From positions 23,237 through 87,236 of the forward strand of contig DATEUJ010000243.1 in the NCBI GenBank assembly GCA_035283185.1: a stretch of 64,000 nt of DNA. The letters run 5' to 3'. Below are positions 1-8,724 of this stretch, one piece after another. Each line of letters opens with the position of its first letter. The first letter of the stretch is position 1. The notes below the pieces were generated by a model, which worked only from the letters and a program-made list of their open reading frames with translations, ran no database searches and was not told the origin of the DNA. This DNA is from DASSFZ01 sp035283185. GTDB taxonomy: Bacteria; Chloroflexota; Anaerolineae; Fen-1058. A program made the position numbers and the translations under genes.

Positions 1-669
1 CAGGCGGACATGGACGCGGCGCTGGCGCGTGTCAAAGGCGCCACGTCGCTGGCCGATTTCACCTCTTGCGACCTGGTGATCGAAGCCGCCGTCGAGAATA
101 TGGCGCTCAAGAAGACGATCTTCACCGAGCTGGACGTGATCACGCGGCCCGAGGCGATCCTGGCGTCCAACACTTCGTCGCTCAGCATCACCGAGATCGC
201 CTCGGCGACCGGCCGGCCCGACAAGGTGGTGGGCCTGCACTTCTTCAACCCGGTGCCGGTGATGCCGCTGCTCGAGGTGGTCAGCGGTTTACTGACGAGC
301 CAGGAAACGCTGGACATGGCGCGTTGGATGGGCGAGCGCCTGAACAAGCAGGTCATCTACGCCAAAGACACCCCCGGTTTCATCGTCAACCTGCTGCTCG
401 TGCCGTACCTGTTCGACGCGGTGCGCGCGCTCGAAAACGGCGTGGCGTCGAAGGAGGACATCGACACCGGCATCAAGTTGGGACTGAGCCACCCGATGGG
501 GCCATTCGCGCTGATGGACTTCGTCGGCCTGGATACGTGCCTGTTCATCGGCGATGCGATGTACCAGGAGTTCAAGGATGCGCGCTACGCCGCGCCGCCG
601 CTGCTGCGAAGGATGGTGACCGCCGGGCTGCTCGGGCGCAAGAGCGGCCGGGGATTCTACTCCTATTAG
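1..669 (+). CDS. 3-hydroxyacyl-CoA (3-hydroxybutyryl-CoA) dehydrogenase, 3' part
   Basis: The reading frame is open at the left edge, so the gene starts outside the window; about 222 residues remain of a family that is usually near 285. It lacks most of the N-terminal NAD-binding Rossmann half but keeps its end (an SNTSSLSIT segment). The catalytic-histidine motif HFFNPVPVMPLLEVV follows, then the all-alpha C-terminal dimerisation domain with KDTPGFIVN and GPFALMDFVGLD, and the family's usual ending, GRKSGRGFYSY. The family oxidises (S)-3-hydroxyacyl-CoA to 3-oxoacyl-CoA with NAD+ in beta-oxidation or butyrate-type metabolism. It is on the opposite strand from the glycan locus and probably unrelated to it. 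The short-chain (Hbd/PaaH) assignment follows from length and motifs; the exact substrate cannot be read. Confidence 0.93.
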   Translation, partial: QADMDAALARVKGATSLADFTSCDLVIEAAVENMALKKTIFTELDVITRPEAILASNTSSLSITEIASATGRPDKVVGLHFFNPVPVMPLLEVVSGLLTSQETLDMARWMGERLNKQVIYAKDTPGFIVNLLLVPYLFDAVRALENGVASKEDIDTGIKLGLSHPMGPFALMDFVGLDTCLFIGDAMYQEFKDARYAAPPLLRRMVTAGLLGRKSGRGFYSY

Positions 670-670
670 G

Positions 671-705
671 CAGACTTCCGAAGTCTTCGAGACTTCGGAA
701 GTCTG
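671..705. repeat. Perfect 15-bp inverted repeat after the dehydrogenase
   Basis: Two perfectly complementary 15-base arms (671-685 and 691-705) flank the loop TTCGA. The element begins two bases after the stop codon at 669. No T-tract follows, so it is not a classical intrinsic terminator, although such a hairpin could still stabilise the mRNA 3' end. The core GACTTCCGAAGTC-type palindrome looks like a dispersed extragenic repeat unit. Confidence 0.75.
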
Positions 706-769
706 GCATATGAGAGTCAGTCGGGGTCGCAAGGCCCCCGACGTGTTCTGCCAGCAGCGCAAATCGTAG

Positions 770-803
770 GGGCAGGCCTTGCGCCTGCCCGCTTGCGCCT
801 GCC
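770..803. repeat. GC-rich inverted and partly duplicated repeat
   Basis: Arms GGGCAGGC (770-777) and GCCTGCCC (783-790) form a hairpin. The segment GCTTGCGCCTGCCC then follows directly as a second, partial copy of the right arm. It lies in a 313-base spacer (670-982) with no convincing gene. It resembles dispersed intergenic repeats rather than a coding remnant. Confidence 0.5.
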
Positions 804-901
804 CACAACATCAGTCGCAAGACCCCCTCTGCGGCGACGGATCCCTATTCGCCCATTTTGGGATACACTTACAGGTACATCACAAGTAACTACTCGGCCC
901 G

Positions 902-948
902 CGTCATTGCGAGCGCAGCGAAGCAATCTTAGCGGGGTCGCAATGACG
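902..948. repeat. REP/MITE-like element with CGTCATTGCGA ends
   Basis: An 11-base terminal inverted repeat, CGTCATTGCGA (902-912) and TCGCAATGACG (938-948), encloses GCGCAGCGAAGCAATC-type sequence. Elements with this CATTGCGAG...GAAGCAATC core are widespread non-coding repeats in several bacterial phyla (recalled, not searched). It sits just upstream of the exporter gene that starts at 983. Confidence 0.65.
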
Positions 949-982
949 GCTGAGCAACTACCATCACAAGAGGCATAGACTC

Positions 983-2830
983 GTGTCGGAACAGAAACAG
1001 AGAGAGAAGCTGTCAGAACGCTGGTCGAAGGTTCGGCAGTCGGCGTTCAACGTGCGGCGCGCATTCAGCCTGGTGTGGCAGGCGCACCCACCGTCGGCGC
1101 TGGCCATGGCGGGCTGCACGCTGATCGGCGCGCTGCTGCCCGCGTCGCAGGCGTGGGTCGGCAAGCTGATCGTCGATTCCGTCGTCACCTCGATCAACAC
1201 TGGTGTCAGCGCCGAAGTGGGCATTCAGGCGGTGCTGCCCTACCTGCTGATCGAGTTCGTCCTGGTCCTCACGCAGGCGGGCATCGGCCAGGCGCGCAGC
1301 TTCGCCGAGCACGTCCTGCACGCGCGCATCAACCTGACGCTCAACACGCGCATCATCCGCAAGGCGCTCGCGCTCGACCTGGCCTACTTCGAGAACGCCG
1401 AATTCTACGACAAGCTGCAGAACGCCCGCCGCGAAGCCGACTGGCGCAGCCTGCGCATCGTCAACGGCGGCTTCTACCTGATCCAGAGCGCCCTCACGCT
1501 CCTGTCGTTCGGCGCACTGCTGCTGGCGTTCAGCCCGCTGCTCGCACTGCTGCTGTTCGTCGCGACGCTGCCCGCCTTCATCGCGCAGAGCCACTACGCC
1601 GAGTTGAGCTTTCGCGTGCTGTCCTGGCGCGCGCCGGAATCGCGCAAGCTCTCGTATCTCGAGCACCTGCTCACCGACTACAACGCAGTCAAGGAAGTCA
1701 AGCTGTTCGAGCTGGGCGAGCCGCTGCTGGGCCGCTACGCCGACCTGTTCTGGAAGTTCCTTCGGGAGGATCAGGGGATTGCGCAGCGGCGCAGCCTGGC
1801 CTCATTCGGGTGGGGGTTGCTCGCCACGCTCACCTACTACGGCGCGTACGCCTGGATCGTGTGGAGCACGATTAATGGCGCGATCACGCTCGGCGAGATG
1901 ACGATGTACCTGAGCATCTTCCGCAACAGCCAGAACACGTTCGAGACGATCTTCTACGGGCTGAGCGAGCTGTACGAGAACGGCCTGTTCATGAGCAACC
2001 TGTTCGCGTTCCTCGCGCTCGAGCCGCGAATGATCGCCGCTGCGAGTTCCGCGCCCGCGTCCGCGTCGATGCGCATTCCGAAAGGCATCGAGTTCCGAGA
2101 CGTCTCGTTCAAATACGACGGGCACGACAACTGGACGCTGCGCAACGTCAACCTGACCATGCGGCCGGGAGAGAAAATTGCGCTGGTCGGTCCGAACGGC
2201 GCGGGCAAGACGACGCTCATCAAGCTGCTCACCCGCCTGTACGATCCGACGGAGGGGCGAATCTTGTTCGACGGGATCGATCTGCGCGATTACGAACTGG
2301 GCGATCTGCGCCAGCGCCTGGGCGTGATCTTCCAGGACTTCGTTCACTATCACATGGCGGCGTCGGAGAACATCGGCTTCGGGCAGATCGAGGCGCTGGA
2401 CGACCGGCCGCGCATCGTCGGCGCGGCGCACAAGAGCGGCGCCGACGCCGTCATCGCCGCGCTGCCGCAGGGCTACGAGACGATGTTGGGACGCTGGTGG
2501 CACCAGGGGCGCGACCTGTCCGGCGGCGAGTGGCAGAAGATCGCGCTGGGCCGCGCGTTCATGCGCGACTGCGACGTCATCGTCCTCGACGAGCCGACCG
2601 CCGCGCTCGACGCCGAGAACGAGTTCAGAGTGTTTCAGCAGTTCCGGGAGCTGACCGCAGAGAAGATGGCCGTGCTGATCAGCCACCGCTTCTCGACGGT
2701 GCGCATGGCCGACCGGATCTACGTCATCGAGCAGGGGGAGATCACGGAGCGCGGCACGCACGAGGAGCTGCTGGCGCTGGGCGGGACGTATGCGCGGTTG
2801 TTTACGCTGCAGGCGGAGTCGTATCGGTAG
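983..2830 (+). CDS. Type I ABC exporter (fused permease and ATPase)
   Basis: This 615-residue half-transporter probably acts as a homodimer in the inner membrane. Residues about 25-330 form the six-helix exporter domain. The ATPase follows: Walker A GPNGAGKTT near residue 404, an FQDF Q-loop region, the signature DLSGGEWQK, Walker B DVIVLDEPTAALD and the H-loop ISHRFS. The GTG start at 983 is supported by AGAGG at 969-973; no closer in-frame ATG fits better. The family ranges from lipid/polysaccharide flippases (MsbA, PglK) to drug or peptide exporters, and the sequence alone does not give the substrate. It stands alone on the plus strand, tail to tail with the lipoprotein gene, so a role in the glycan locus is possible but unproven. 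Confidence 0.92.
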   Translation: MSEQKQREKLSERWSKVRQSAFNVRRAFSLVWQAHPPSALAMAGCTLIGALLPASQAWVGKLIVDSVVTSINTGVSAEVGIQAVLPYLLIEFVLVLTQAGIGQARSFAEHVLHARINLTLNTRIIRKALALDLAYFENAEFYDKLQNARREADWRSLRIVNGGFYLIQSALTLLSFGALLLAFSPLLALLLFVATLPAFIAQSHYAELSFRVLSWRAPESRKLSYLEHLLTDYNAVKEVKLFELGEPLLGRYADLFWKFLREDQGIAQRRSLASFGWGLLATLTYYGAYAWIVWSTINGAITLGEMTMYLSIFRNSQNTFETIFYGLSELYENGLFMSNLFAFLALEPRMIAAASSAPASASMRIPKGIEFRDVSFKYDGHDNWTLRNVNLTMRPGEKIALVGPNGAGKTTLIKLLTRLYDPTEGRILFDGIDLRDYELGDLRQRLGVIFQDFVHYHMAASENIGFGQIEALDDRPRIVGAAHKSGADAVIAALPQGYETMLGRWWHQGRDLSGGEWQKIALGRAFMRDCDVIVLDEPTAALDAENEFRVFQQFRELTAEKMAVLISHRFSTVRMADRIYVIEQGEITERGTHEELLALGGTYARLFTLQAESYR

Positions 2831-2850
2831 TGCCAGGCTTAGCAATGAAC

Positions 2851-3375
2851 TTACGGGACCGGGTTCTCTCCGGGAAGTGATGAGTAAACTAAATTTCCTA
2901 GATCGAGCACCCGGCCTGGTTCAGGCTCAAAGATAAAATCAGAGCCATCGTCGGGATCGTTCAAAAGGAATGCCTCATAGATCCTATCCAGGATCAAGGC
3001 ATACATACCCTCGGGTACATCCGCAAATACGAATCGACCAGCACCATCGGTTTGAGCACGAGGTGAACTTACTTTGTCAAGGCCAGCAAGATACGGCTTT
3101 CCACTCGCCTCGGGGAGTATATGAGCCAGATACACGATTGCCCCTGCAACCGGGCGCGGTGAGCTCGGATTCTCAAGCAAAACACCCGTTATGGTAGCCG
3201 TATCAGGCCCAGATGGAGTGGGTATGGCCGTTATGAGCGGCAACACAGGCGAAGTGAACGTGTTGGCCGCAGGTGTCGGCATAGGAGATTCACCTTGCGG
3301 CACAGGCGCGTCACAGGCCGCTAGCATCAATACGAGCAAGATCAACCTAATGTTGATAGATGTGCGGATGTTCAT
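2851..3375 (-). CDS. Small lipoprotein with a carboxypeptidase-regulatory-like domain
   Basis: The 174-residue protein has a lipoprotein signal peptide with lipobox LMLAAC, which places the lipidated cysteine at residue 21. A Pro/Thr/Ser-rich stalk (about 25-60) follows. Residues about 60-165 form a beta-sandwich resembling the carboxypeptidase-regulatory-like (CarboxypepD_reg) or SpaA-type fold: ITGVLLE..., GAIVYLA, TDGAGRFVFADVPEGMYAL. Such domains are extracellular structural modules. AAGGAGA lies just upstream of the ATG at 3375. An extended -10 sequence (TGG-TATGAT) lies at 3390-3398 but would give a very short leader. The partner and exact role are unknown. Confidence 0.75.
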   Translation of the reverse strand: MNIRTSINIRLILLVLMLAACDAPVPQGESPMPTPAANTFTSPVLPLITAIPTPSGPDTATITGVLLENPSSPRPVAGAIVYLAHILPEASGKPYLAGLDKVSSPRAQTDGAGRFVFADVPEGMYALILDRIYEAFLLNDPDDGSDFIFEPEPGRVLDLGNLVYSSLPGENPVP

Positions 3376-3478
3376 GTCTCCTTCATTCTATCATACCACT
3401 CGCGTAAGCGCGACAGTGTAAGCTCGAAGGCAGCTAGCCTGAAATTGACCGCTAATCCGATACAGGCTTCACACAAAT

Positions 3479-3506
3479 CGAGGAGCTGCCCAAAGGCAGC
3501 TCCTCG
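3479..3506 (-). terminator. Probable terminator of the four-repeat surface-protein gene
   Basis: Perfect 12-base arms CGAGGAGCTGCC (3479-3490) and GGCAGCTCCTCG (3495-3506) are separated by a 4-base loop. The hairpin lies 25 bases beyond the stop of the minus-strand gene that ends at 3532. Read on the minus strand, the stem is followed by ATTTGTGTG, a weak U-tract. Confidence 0.65.
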
Positions 3507-3531
3507 AACGCAACTGACGGCAGAGTCGAGC

Positions 3532-4851
3532 TTAGTAGTTGAAAGCGTCGTATACCAACAACGCATCGGTGGTTGTCGGGGCCCCAGAAGTGAGCTCGTT
3601 GACGATACCGGCGATCTTAGCATCGCCACCGGTCGCTGTGCAAGTCGCGGAGCCAACGTAGCCAGATGCAATCCTGTTCAGTTGTACGTCGGTGAGCGCA
3701 GCGCCCGGCTGAACATTCGTAGCCGAAGCCGTGTAGCTCGTGCCGGTGAAGGTGCAGGAGACATTGGTTGGCTGCGTTCCAACGTTGGCGACCGAGAAGC
3801 CGGTGAAGATGCCGAAGTTCCGGTCCATGATCAGCGGCAAGCTGACTCTGTTCGTTGCATTCGCGGGATTTACCGCGTTATAAGCGGCGGCGGTTGCCGT
3901 TCCACGGGTGATTTGGTTGACGATCGCTACCAACGGCATATTGGCGGTATTGCCTGTAACCCTAGCCGCGCCCACGAACGAAGCGCCACAACCCGCAGGC
4001 AGATCGGGGAAACTGAACGTGGAAGATGCACCAGCCACGACCGTTCTGGTCTCAGTACAGGTAGAGCCGGGGAAACCTGCGCTGGGGGTGTAGGTCAACG
4101 TGACGTCTGTGTTGGTGCCACCTGTATTCTGAATCTGAATACCGGTGCCTGAGTTGAAGAAACGGCTCGTCACCAACGGCATGACCGGATTTGTTGAAGC
4201 CGTGGTGAAGCCGTTATAGGCCAGCAACGACCGGGAGTCGACCTGCATCACAGTGACGACGATCGGCTGCGCACTGGTTACCGTGGCCGCGCCAACGAAC
4301 CCCGACGGCAAACAGGTGTTGGAGGACTGGGTAAAGGTCTTGGCCGCATTAGGCGCTATCGATTGCGACTCGGTGCAGGTGCCGGGCTTGTACGACACAT
4401 TGACAGTCGCCGCTGAACTGCCGGCATTTTGCACGTTAAACCACGTGTCGATGCCGAAGTTGTTCTTCATAATCAGCGGGAGGTTCGAGGTCGTTGCCCC
4501 GGCGTTGAAGCCGCCATACGCAGCGCCGCGCTGGCCATTATTACCCAATACGTTCACGATAGCCGCTACCTGCTGATCTGAAGACACGACTACCGACCCA
4601 TTGAAGCCATTCGCGACCGCGCTCAACGGGAAATAGGTTTTGCTACTGTTAGCGTTGATCGTATCGTTTACAGTAGCCGCCGTCGTCCCGTCCTGGTTGT
4701 AGTAGCTGATCACCACATTGGCTGTGGTTCCGGTCAAGTTCTGCAACTGAAAACCTGCCGTATAGGTGACGGCCTGGGCCAGCGCCGTTAGCGGAATGGC
4801 CAACACTAACAGCGCAACGGCAATAACCGTGAACTTCCTTATTCTATTCAT
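3532..4851 (-). CDS. Secreted four-repeat beta-domain surface protein
   Basis: The chosen start at 4851 gives 439 residues. It is preceded by GGAGG nine bases upstream and begins directly with a signal peptide (MNRIRKF, hydrophobic core, cleavage near LAQA). The frame is open upstream, but an upstream start would bury the signal peptide. The mature protein is four imperfect repeats of about 95-110 residues (about 27-118, 119-222, 223-335, 336-439). Each has an N/Q-G-rich strand pattern (QNLTGTTANVVISY, QNAGSSAATVNVSY, QNTGGTNTDVTLTY, ANVGTQPTNVSCTF) and ends in a VGAA.VT...P.VA.VNQ....AYN-type segment; three repeats open with (L/M)PL(I/V)-type sequence. Cysteines appear only in repeats 2-4. 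There is no membrane anchor or sorting signal, so it is probably secreted or held non-covalently. No named family was recognised with certainty. Confidence 0.8.
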   Translation of the reverse strand: MNRIRKFTVIAVALLVLAIPLTALAQAVTYTAGFQLQNLTGTTANVVISYYNQDGTTAATVNDTINANSSKTYFPLSAVANGFNGSVVVSSDQQVAAIVNVLGNNGQRGAAYGGFNAGATTSNLPLIMKNNFGIDTWFNVQNAGSSAATVNVSYKPGTCTESQSIAPNAAKTFTQSSNTCLPSGFVGAATVTSAQPIVVTVMQVDSRSLLAYNGFTTASTNPVMPLVTSRFFNSGTGIQIQNTGGTNTDVTLTYTPSAGFPGSTCTETRTVVAGASSTFSFPDLPAGCGASFVGAARVTGNTANMPLVAIVNQITRGTATAAAYNAVNPANATNRVSLPLIMDRNFGIFTGFSVANVGTQPTNVSCTFTGTSYTASATNVQPGAALTDVQLNRIASGYVGSATCTATGGDAKIAGIVNELTSGAPTTTDALLVYDAFNY

Positions 4852-4892
4852 TATGTCATCCTCCATCTTAAATGTATTGCTAAGCTGTTCAT

Positions 4893-4920
4893 ATTCTACC
4901 CGCAAAACCACAAAAGTGAA
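4893..4920 (-). promoter_or_regulatory. Candidate sigma-70-type promoter of the surface-protein gene
   Basis: On the minus strand, TTCACT (4920-4915) and TAGAAT (4898-4893) are spaced by 16 bases. This matches the -35 at 4 of 6 positions and the -10 at 5 of 6. The predicted start near 4886 leaves a leader of about 35 bases that contains the GGAGG site used by the gene starting at 4851. Confidence 0.45.
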
Positions 4921-4957
4921 TAACTCATTAGGGTGAATTACCAATACGCGATTTTCC

Positions 4958-5920
4958 TCAGTCCCTGTGAGGGATTGGCCTTCGATTTCGATACGGAAGG
5001 TCCAGCACCAGCCAAACGAGACCTGCCAGCGCTAGAAGAGAGCCGATGGTCCAGACCCTTGCCAGAATGGCGAAGAGAACTGCCACTGAGACCGGCAGAC
5101 TGGAAGACAGGGCAAGAATCAATGCCCCATCACGTAGGACGAAAGTACCAGGTAGCCAGAAGAATAGATTACCGGCTGCGGAAGCTGCTGCCCACGCGGT
5201 GATCACCTGTATGGCGACGATGTCCGAGACGCCGACGAGACTTGCCAGCAGAATAAACAACGCCAGTCCGCCTATGAGTACGACTATCACTTCAAGCCCA
5301 ATCCAACCCATCAGCTTGCCCGGTCTCAAGCCGATCGATATCGGCTCATCTGCTCGTTTCGACCATATCCATACGCGACGAACCAGTCCGTTAAATACAC
5401 GAGGGTGAAGCAGTATCAGGGCTACGAAAGCACTGCCGAAGCCTATCTCCGGGCGTTGCCATAGGCTCATGCCAGGCTGTAACGTCGAGGCGATAGCATA
5501 TACACCCGTGGCGGCAATACCGGTTGCAAGTGCTTCTACGACGCTCGCTGAGGCAACACGGACACCGCTTATCCCGCGTTCTCCATAGAGAACCGACCGG
5601 CTCATCATTGACCATATTCCACCGGGCAGAACGGTTCCCAGCAGGCTGTAGCAATAGATCAGCAAATCATTGCGAGCCGGCTGATGTATTCCATAAGATG
5701 CGAGGATTTGACGCCAAACAGGTACTGCAATAAGTAGCCCTGAACACTCGATAACGAATGATAGAATCACCAGACGGACATCAATTGCAGCAGACTGTTT
5801 CAGGATACTGGAGCCCCCCCTCGCCAGTAGCACAACCGCCACGCCGATGGCTATTGCCAGCATCGTTGCGCTGGCGAAACGGCCTAGACGGACTCTGGAT
5901 AAGCGATCCACAACAGACAT
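4958..5920 (-). CDS. Flippase-like membrane protein (LPG-synthase transmembrane / UPF0104 family)
   Basis: The 320-residue protein is polytopic, with about eight predicted membrane segments. It shows the two glycine/proline motifs of the lysylphosphatidylglycerol-synthase TM-domain family: TVLPGGIWS near residue 95 and a later WLPGTFVLRDGALI, the counterpart of the family's PGG.G.REG motif. No catalytic GNAT-like domain is attached. Free-standing members often sit in glycan loci and have been proposed to move polyprenyl-linked sugars, but biochemical proof is sparse. It is the last gene of the decoration module, 39 bases after the methyltransferase gene. An AGGGAACGGA stretch precedes the ATG. 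Confidence 0.78.
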   Translation of the reverse strand: MSVVDRLSRVRLGRFASATMLAIAIGVAVVLLARGGSSILKQSAAIDVRLVILSFVIECSGLLIAVPVWRQILASYGIHQPARNDLLIYCYSLLGTVLPGGIWSMMSRSVLYGERGISGVRVASASVVEALATGIAATGVYAIASTLQPGMSLWQRPEIGFGSAFVALILLHPRVFNGLVRRVWIWSKRADEPISIGLRPGKLMGWIGLEVIVVLIGGLALFILLASLVGVSDIVAIQVITAWAAASAAGNLFFWLPGTFVLRDGALILALSSSLPVSVAVLFAILARVWTIGSLLALAGLVWLVLDLPYRNRRPIPHRD

Positions 5921-5959
5921 TCCGTTCCCTATTCCTAAAGCTCACTATTCAGACTGATG

Positions 5960-6928
5960 CTAATCACCACTGTGCGCTTCTTTGCGGCCGGATATTGCAA
6001 AGAGCTGGAGCTGATCTAAGGCCCACAGGACCTGCATCGTTGCACGAGTCACAAATCGTGGAGGTCGGTCGGGGCTACAATCAGTATCTCGGAAAAGCCG
6101 AAGCAGAAAGCGATGGAGCCACGGCCTTCGACGCCGGAAGACAGAAGAAAAGCGGAGCGCCTTGCCAAACTGCTTCCATTCTATAGGCGGCCAAGTTCCC
6201 AGATATCGAATGTTGGCCTGCCGATACCAGGCCAAGACTTGACCGACACTATAACGACTTTCACAGGGAAGACCAAATTGATCGTACAGCACACCCTCTA
6301 GGGGTGCGTGTGTCTCCGCCGCCAGCTTGCGCATGCTTTGCCCAAACAACTTGCCACCCAACTGCGCACGCCGATCGATATCTTCGCGCTCGATCAGATC
6401 AATGATGGCGCGTCGGAATCCATGCAACGCACGTCCATAGCGGTGGTAAAGCACGAGAATCATGTATCCGCCGGGTCTCAGCACTCGCACCAACTCGCGA
6501 AAAGCCCGGTCCGGGTCAGTTACGGCAACGAGTACGCCGCTGCAAAATACGACATCTACACTGTTGTCCGCCAATGTCAAATTGAGCAAGGAGCCAACAG
6601 CAAAGGACGGTGAACGCGGTCGATCCGAGCCGTGCCGTTGCGCGATGGTCACAGACGCCCACGACTGATCGACTGCGACTACATGCGTGCTAGGATCCAA
6701 TATACGCGTCCAGGACCAGGTATTCTCCCCTGTTCCGCAACCGGCATCAAGAAAAGTGTTATTAACCAGCTGATCGAGCGGGATCTGAAGAAACTCCTCA
6801 TAAATATACCGGAAACGTTCGTCGCTTTGGCTAGGTGGAATACTGATGTAGTTCGGAAAAGGATGCTCACTGTACATTGCTCGCACAGATTGTTCGAGCG
6901 TCTTGGAGTTTGACGAAGTCGACGTCAT
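5960..6928 (-). CDS. Class I SAM-dependent methyltransferase
   Basis: The 322-residue protein has SAM motif I LDAGCGTGEN near residue 62, an acidic strand VVAVDQS, motif II-like VDVVFCSGVL and the post-motif LRPGGYMILVLYH. The C-terminal third is basic and aromatic (RRRRPWLHRFLLRLFRD) and may form a lid or a membrane-contact patch. It overlaps the carbamoyltransferase stop by four bases (ATGA), so the two are translationally coupled. The likely substrate is a sugar or lipid-linked glycan intermediate (inferred from context); the methylated atom cannot be told. Confidence 0.85.
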   Translation of the reverse strand: MTSTSSNSKTLEQSVRAMYSEHPFPNYISIPPSQSDERFRYIYEEFLQIPLDQLVNNTFLDAGCGTGENTWSWTRILDPSTHVVAVDQSWASVTIAQRHGSDRPRSPSFAVGSLLNLTLADNSVDVVFCSGVLVAVTDPDRAFRELVRVLRPGGYMILVLYHRYGRALHGFRRAIIDLIEREDIDRRAQLGGKLFGQSMRKLAAETHAPLEGVLYDQFGLPCESRYSVGQVLAWYRQANIRYLGTWPPIEWKQFGKALRFSSVFRRRRPWLHRFLLRLFRDTDCSPDRPPRFVTRATMQVLWALDQLQLFAISGRKEAHSGD

Positions 6929-8562
6929 TGTTCAGTCTTCCATACCAGAAAATTGCCAATTGCGAGTACATCAATGCCGCAGTTCAGGAACGTATCAACC
7001 GCTTCTAACGGCGTGTTGACGATCGGCTGTGAATCGACGTTGAAACTGGTATTGAGTACGACGGGGATCCCCGTTTTCTCCTCGAAGCGTTTGATCAGCT
7101 GCCAGTAACGTGGGTTCGTGTCGCGGCTCACCGTCTGCGGTCGGCATGTGCCGTCGACATGAATGGCGCTGACGATTTCTGCCTGGTGTTCTGGCCTCGT
7201 GTCGAAGGCCAGGATCATGAACGGGGACGGCACAGGCTTATCGATGTAGCGGCCCATTGCTTCCTCGAGCACCGACGGTGCGAACGGTCGCCACGGCTCA
7301 CGATGCTTGACCTGATTGTTCACGCGATCTTTCATTTCAGGGCGAGACGGGTCAGCCAGAATACTGCGATTCCCAAGAGCGCGCGGCCCGACCTCGGATC
7401 GCCCCTGGAACCAGCCGACAATCTTGCCTTCGGCCAGCAAGTTCGCAGTCTCAGCGAAAATGTCGTCGCTGCGATAGTAGTGCAGGTCCTGAAACGCTCG
7501 CAGCGTATCCTCTATCTGCTCGTTCGTAAATTCAGGTCCCCAGTAGGCATGCTCCATCCGCCACTCCGGGCGCCGACCGGCCTTGTCGACATACACCTGT
7601 AGGGCTGCTCCTAGCGCCGTGCCCGCGTCGTGCGCCGCCGGCTGGATGAAGATGTCATCGATCCACGGCAGCAGCGCCAGCTTGCCGTCCATCGAGCAAT
7701 TCAGAGCAGTGCCGCCGGCCAGGCACAATCTTCGAATCCCCGTCTGCTCATAGAGCCACTCTGTCATGCGTCGCCCGGCCCGCTCCAACGTGTCCTGCAA
7801 CGTTGCCGCCAAGTTCTTGTGCTCGTCCGTAATCGGATCTTCCTTCTTCCTAGCCTTCAACGATTCGACGAATTCTTTTCGCTTCACCGGATCGATGATG
7901 GGAACGTCGCCGTCCCAATTGGCGAAGGGCAGGCCCTTCGGATCGGGTGTGCCGTAAGCGGCCAAACCCATCACCTTGCCTTCGCCACTGTGCCGCCGAA
8001 AGCCGAGCTTTTCCGTGATCGCCTCATACATCAGGCCCCAGCTACCGCGATTGGACACCGTCTTCAACGCTTTGATTTCTGCGCCGCGGCCAACCGCCAG
8101 GATTCCCGACTCGCCACCGCCGCTGCCGTCCAGTGAAAGGATATTCGCTTCCGGAAAGCCAGAAGCGAAGAAAGTACTTGCCGCATGCGCCCGGTGATGG
8201 TTGACGAAAACAACCCGACTGCGGTCGTAGCCATCGAGGTGCAGCTTGCGCTCGTAAATGGCGCCCTCGCGCATCCAATTGGCTGCCTGATTGAGCCCTG
8301 ACAGGAAATCACCCTCTGAGCGCAGATTGCCGAGCGCCGCACGCGCTGCGCTGTCGAATCCGATCGCCACGTAATCAACCTGCTGCAGTGTGACGCCGGC
8401 CGTCTGCAGGCAATACGCCATGGCCAGGGCGGGTGCCATGCGCGGTGCATGTTTGATCCGATTCAGCCGCTCCTCTTCGACCATCGCGACGAGCCGGCCA
8501 TCGACCAGGATACAGGCGGCATTATTCCAAGAAATGGGATGGGTCAAACCCAAAACGATCAT
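6925..8562 (-). CDS. Carbamoyltransferase (NodU/CmcH/TobZ family)
   Basis: The 545-residue length matches the two-domain family. The N-terminal Kae1-like part carries GLTHPISWNNAACIL, VEEERLNRIKHAP, the metal-binding histidines in VNHHRAHAAST (near residue 120) and LDGSGGGESG. The C-terminal Sua5/YrdC-like part has GWFQGRSEVGPRALGNRS near residue 390. The family makes carbamoyl-adenylate from carbamoyl phosphate and ATP and transfers the carbamoyl group to a hydroxyl, here most likely on a sugar. The ATG at 8562 is preceded by GAGGAG. It sits downstream of a strong promoter (8725-8753) and is coupled to the methyltransferase, pointing to a carbamoylated and methylated sugar. Confidence 0.93.
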   Translation of the reverse strand: MIVLGLTHPISWNNAACILVDGRLVAMVEEERLNRIKHAPRMAPALAMAYCLQTAGVTLQQVDYVAIGFDSAARAALGNLRSEGDFLSGLNQAANWMREGAIYERKLHLDGYDRSRVVFVNHHRAHAASTFFASGFPEANILSLDGSGGGESGILAVGRGAEIKALKTVSNRGSWGLMYEAITEKLGFRRHSGEGKVMGLAAYGTPDPKGLPFANWDGDVPIIDPVKRKEFVESLKARKKEDPITDEHKNLAATLQDTLERAGRRMTEWLYEQTGIRRLCLAGGTALNCSMDGKLALLPWIDDIFIQPAAHDAGTALGAALQVYVDKAGRRPEWRMEHAYWGPEFTNEQIEDTLRAFQDLHYYRSDDIFAETANLLAEGKIVGWFQGRSEVGPRALGNRSILADPSRPEMKDRVNNQVKHREPWRPFAPSVLEEAMGRYIDKPVPSPFMILAFDTRPEHQAEIVSAIHVDGTCRPQTVSRDTNPRYWQLIKRFEEKTGIPVVLNTSFNVDSQPIVNTPLEAVDTFLNCGIDVLAIGNFLVWKTEQ

Positions 8563-8724
8563 GCAGCATTCTCCTCAACAATTACATGGGTGAGACATGA
8601 AAACAGGCCAGCGGGGGCCTGCTGCACAGACGAATACACTACTATTCCACAAGACCTATCACAACGCAAAGACGACAATTCTGAGGTACGGTCATTCTAC
8701 CTGAGTTCCGTATGAGTATGCGAC

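Noticed and set aside
671..705. Intrinsic terminator of the dehydrogenase gene
   Set aside because: The stem is perfect but no T-run follows, so it is reported as a repeat.
717..926. Minus-strand 69-codon frame in the left spacer
   Set aside because: It is a translation of the palindromic repeats and has no ribosome site.
1802..2845. Long minus-strand open frame opposite the ABC exporter
   Set aside because: Its translation is rich in Arg, Gln and Val with no domain, and it mirrors the codon pattern of the clearly real exporter on the other strand.
3390..3398. Extended -10 promoter for the lipoprotein gene
   Set aside because: It would start transcription inside the ribosome binding site, leaving about 8 leader bases, and no -35 was found.
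3445..4152. Plus-strand frame of 235 codons opposite the four-repeat protein
   Set aside because: No ribosome site and no recognisable motif; the opposite strand has a signal peptide, repeats, promoter and terminator.
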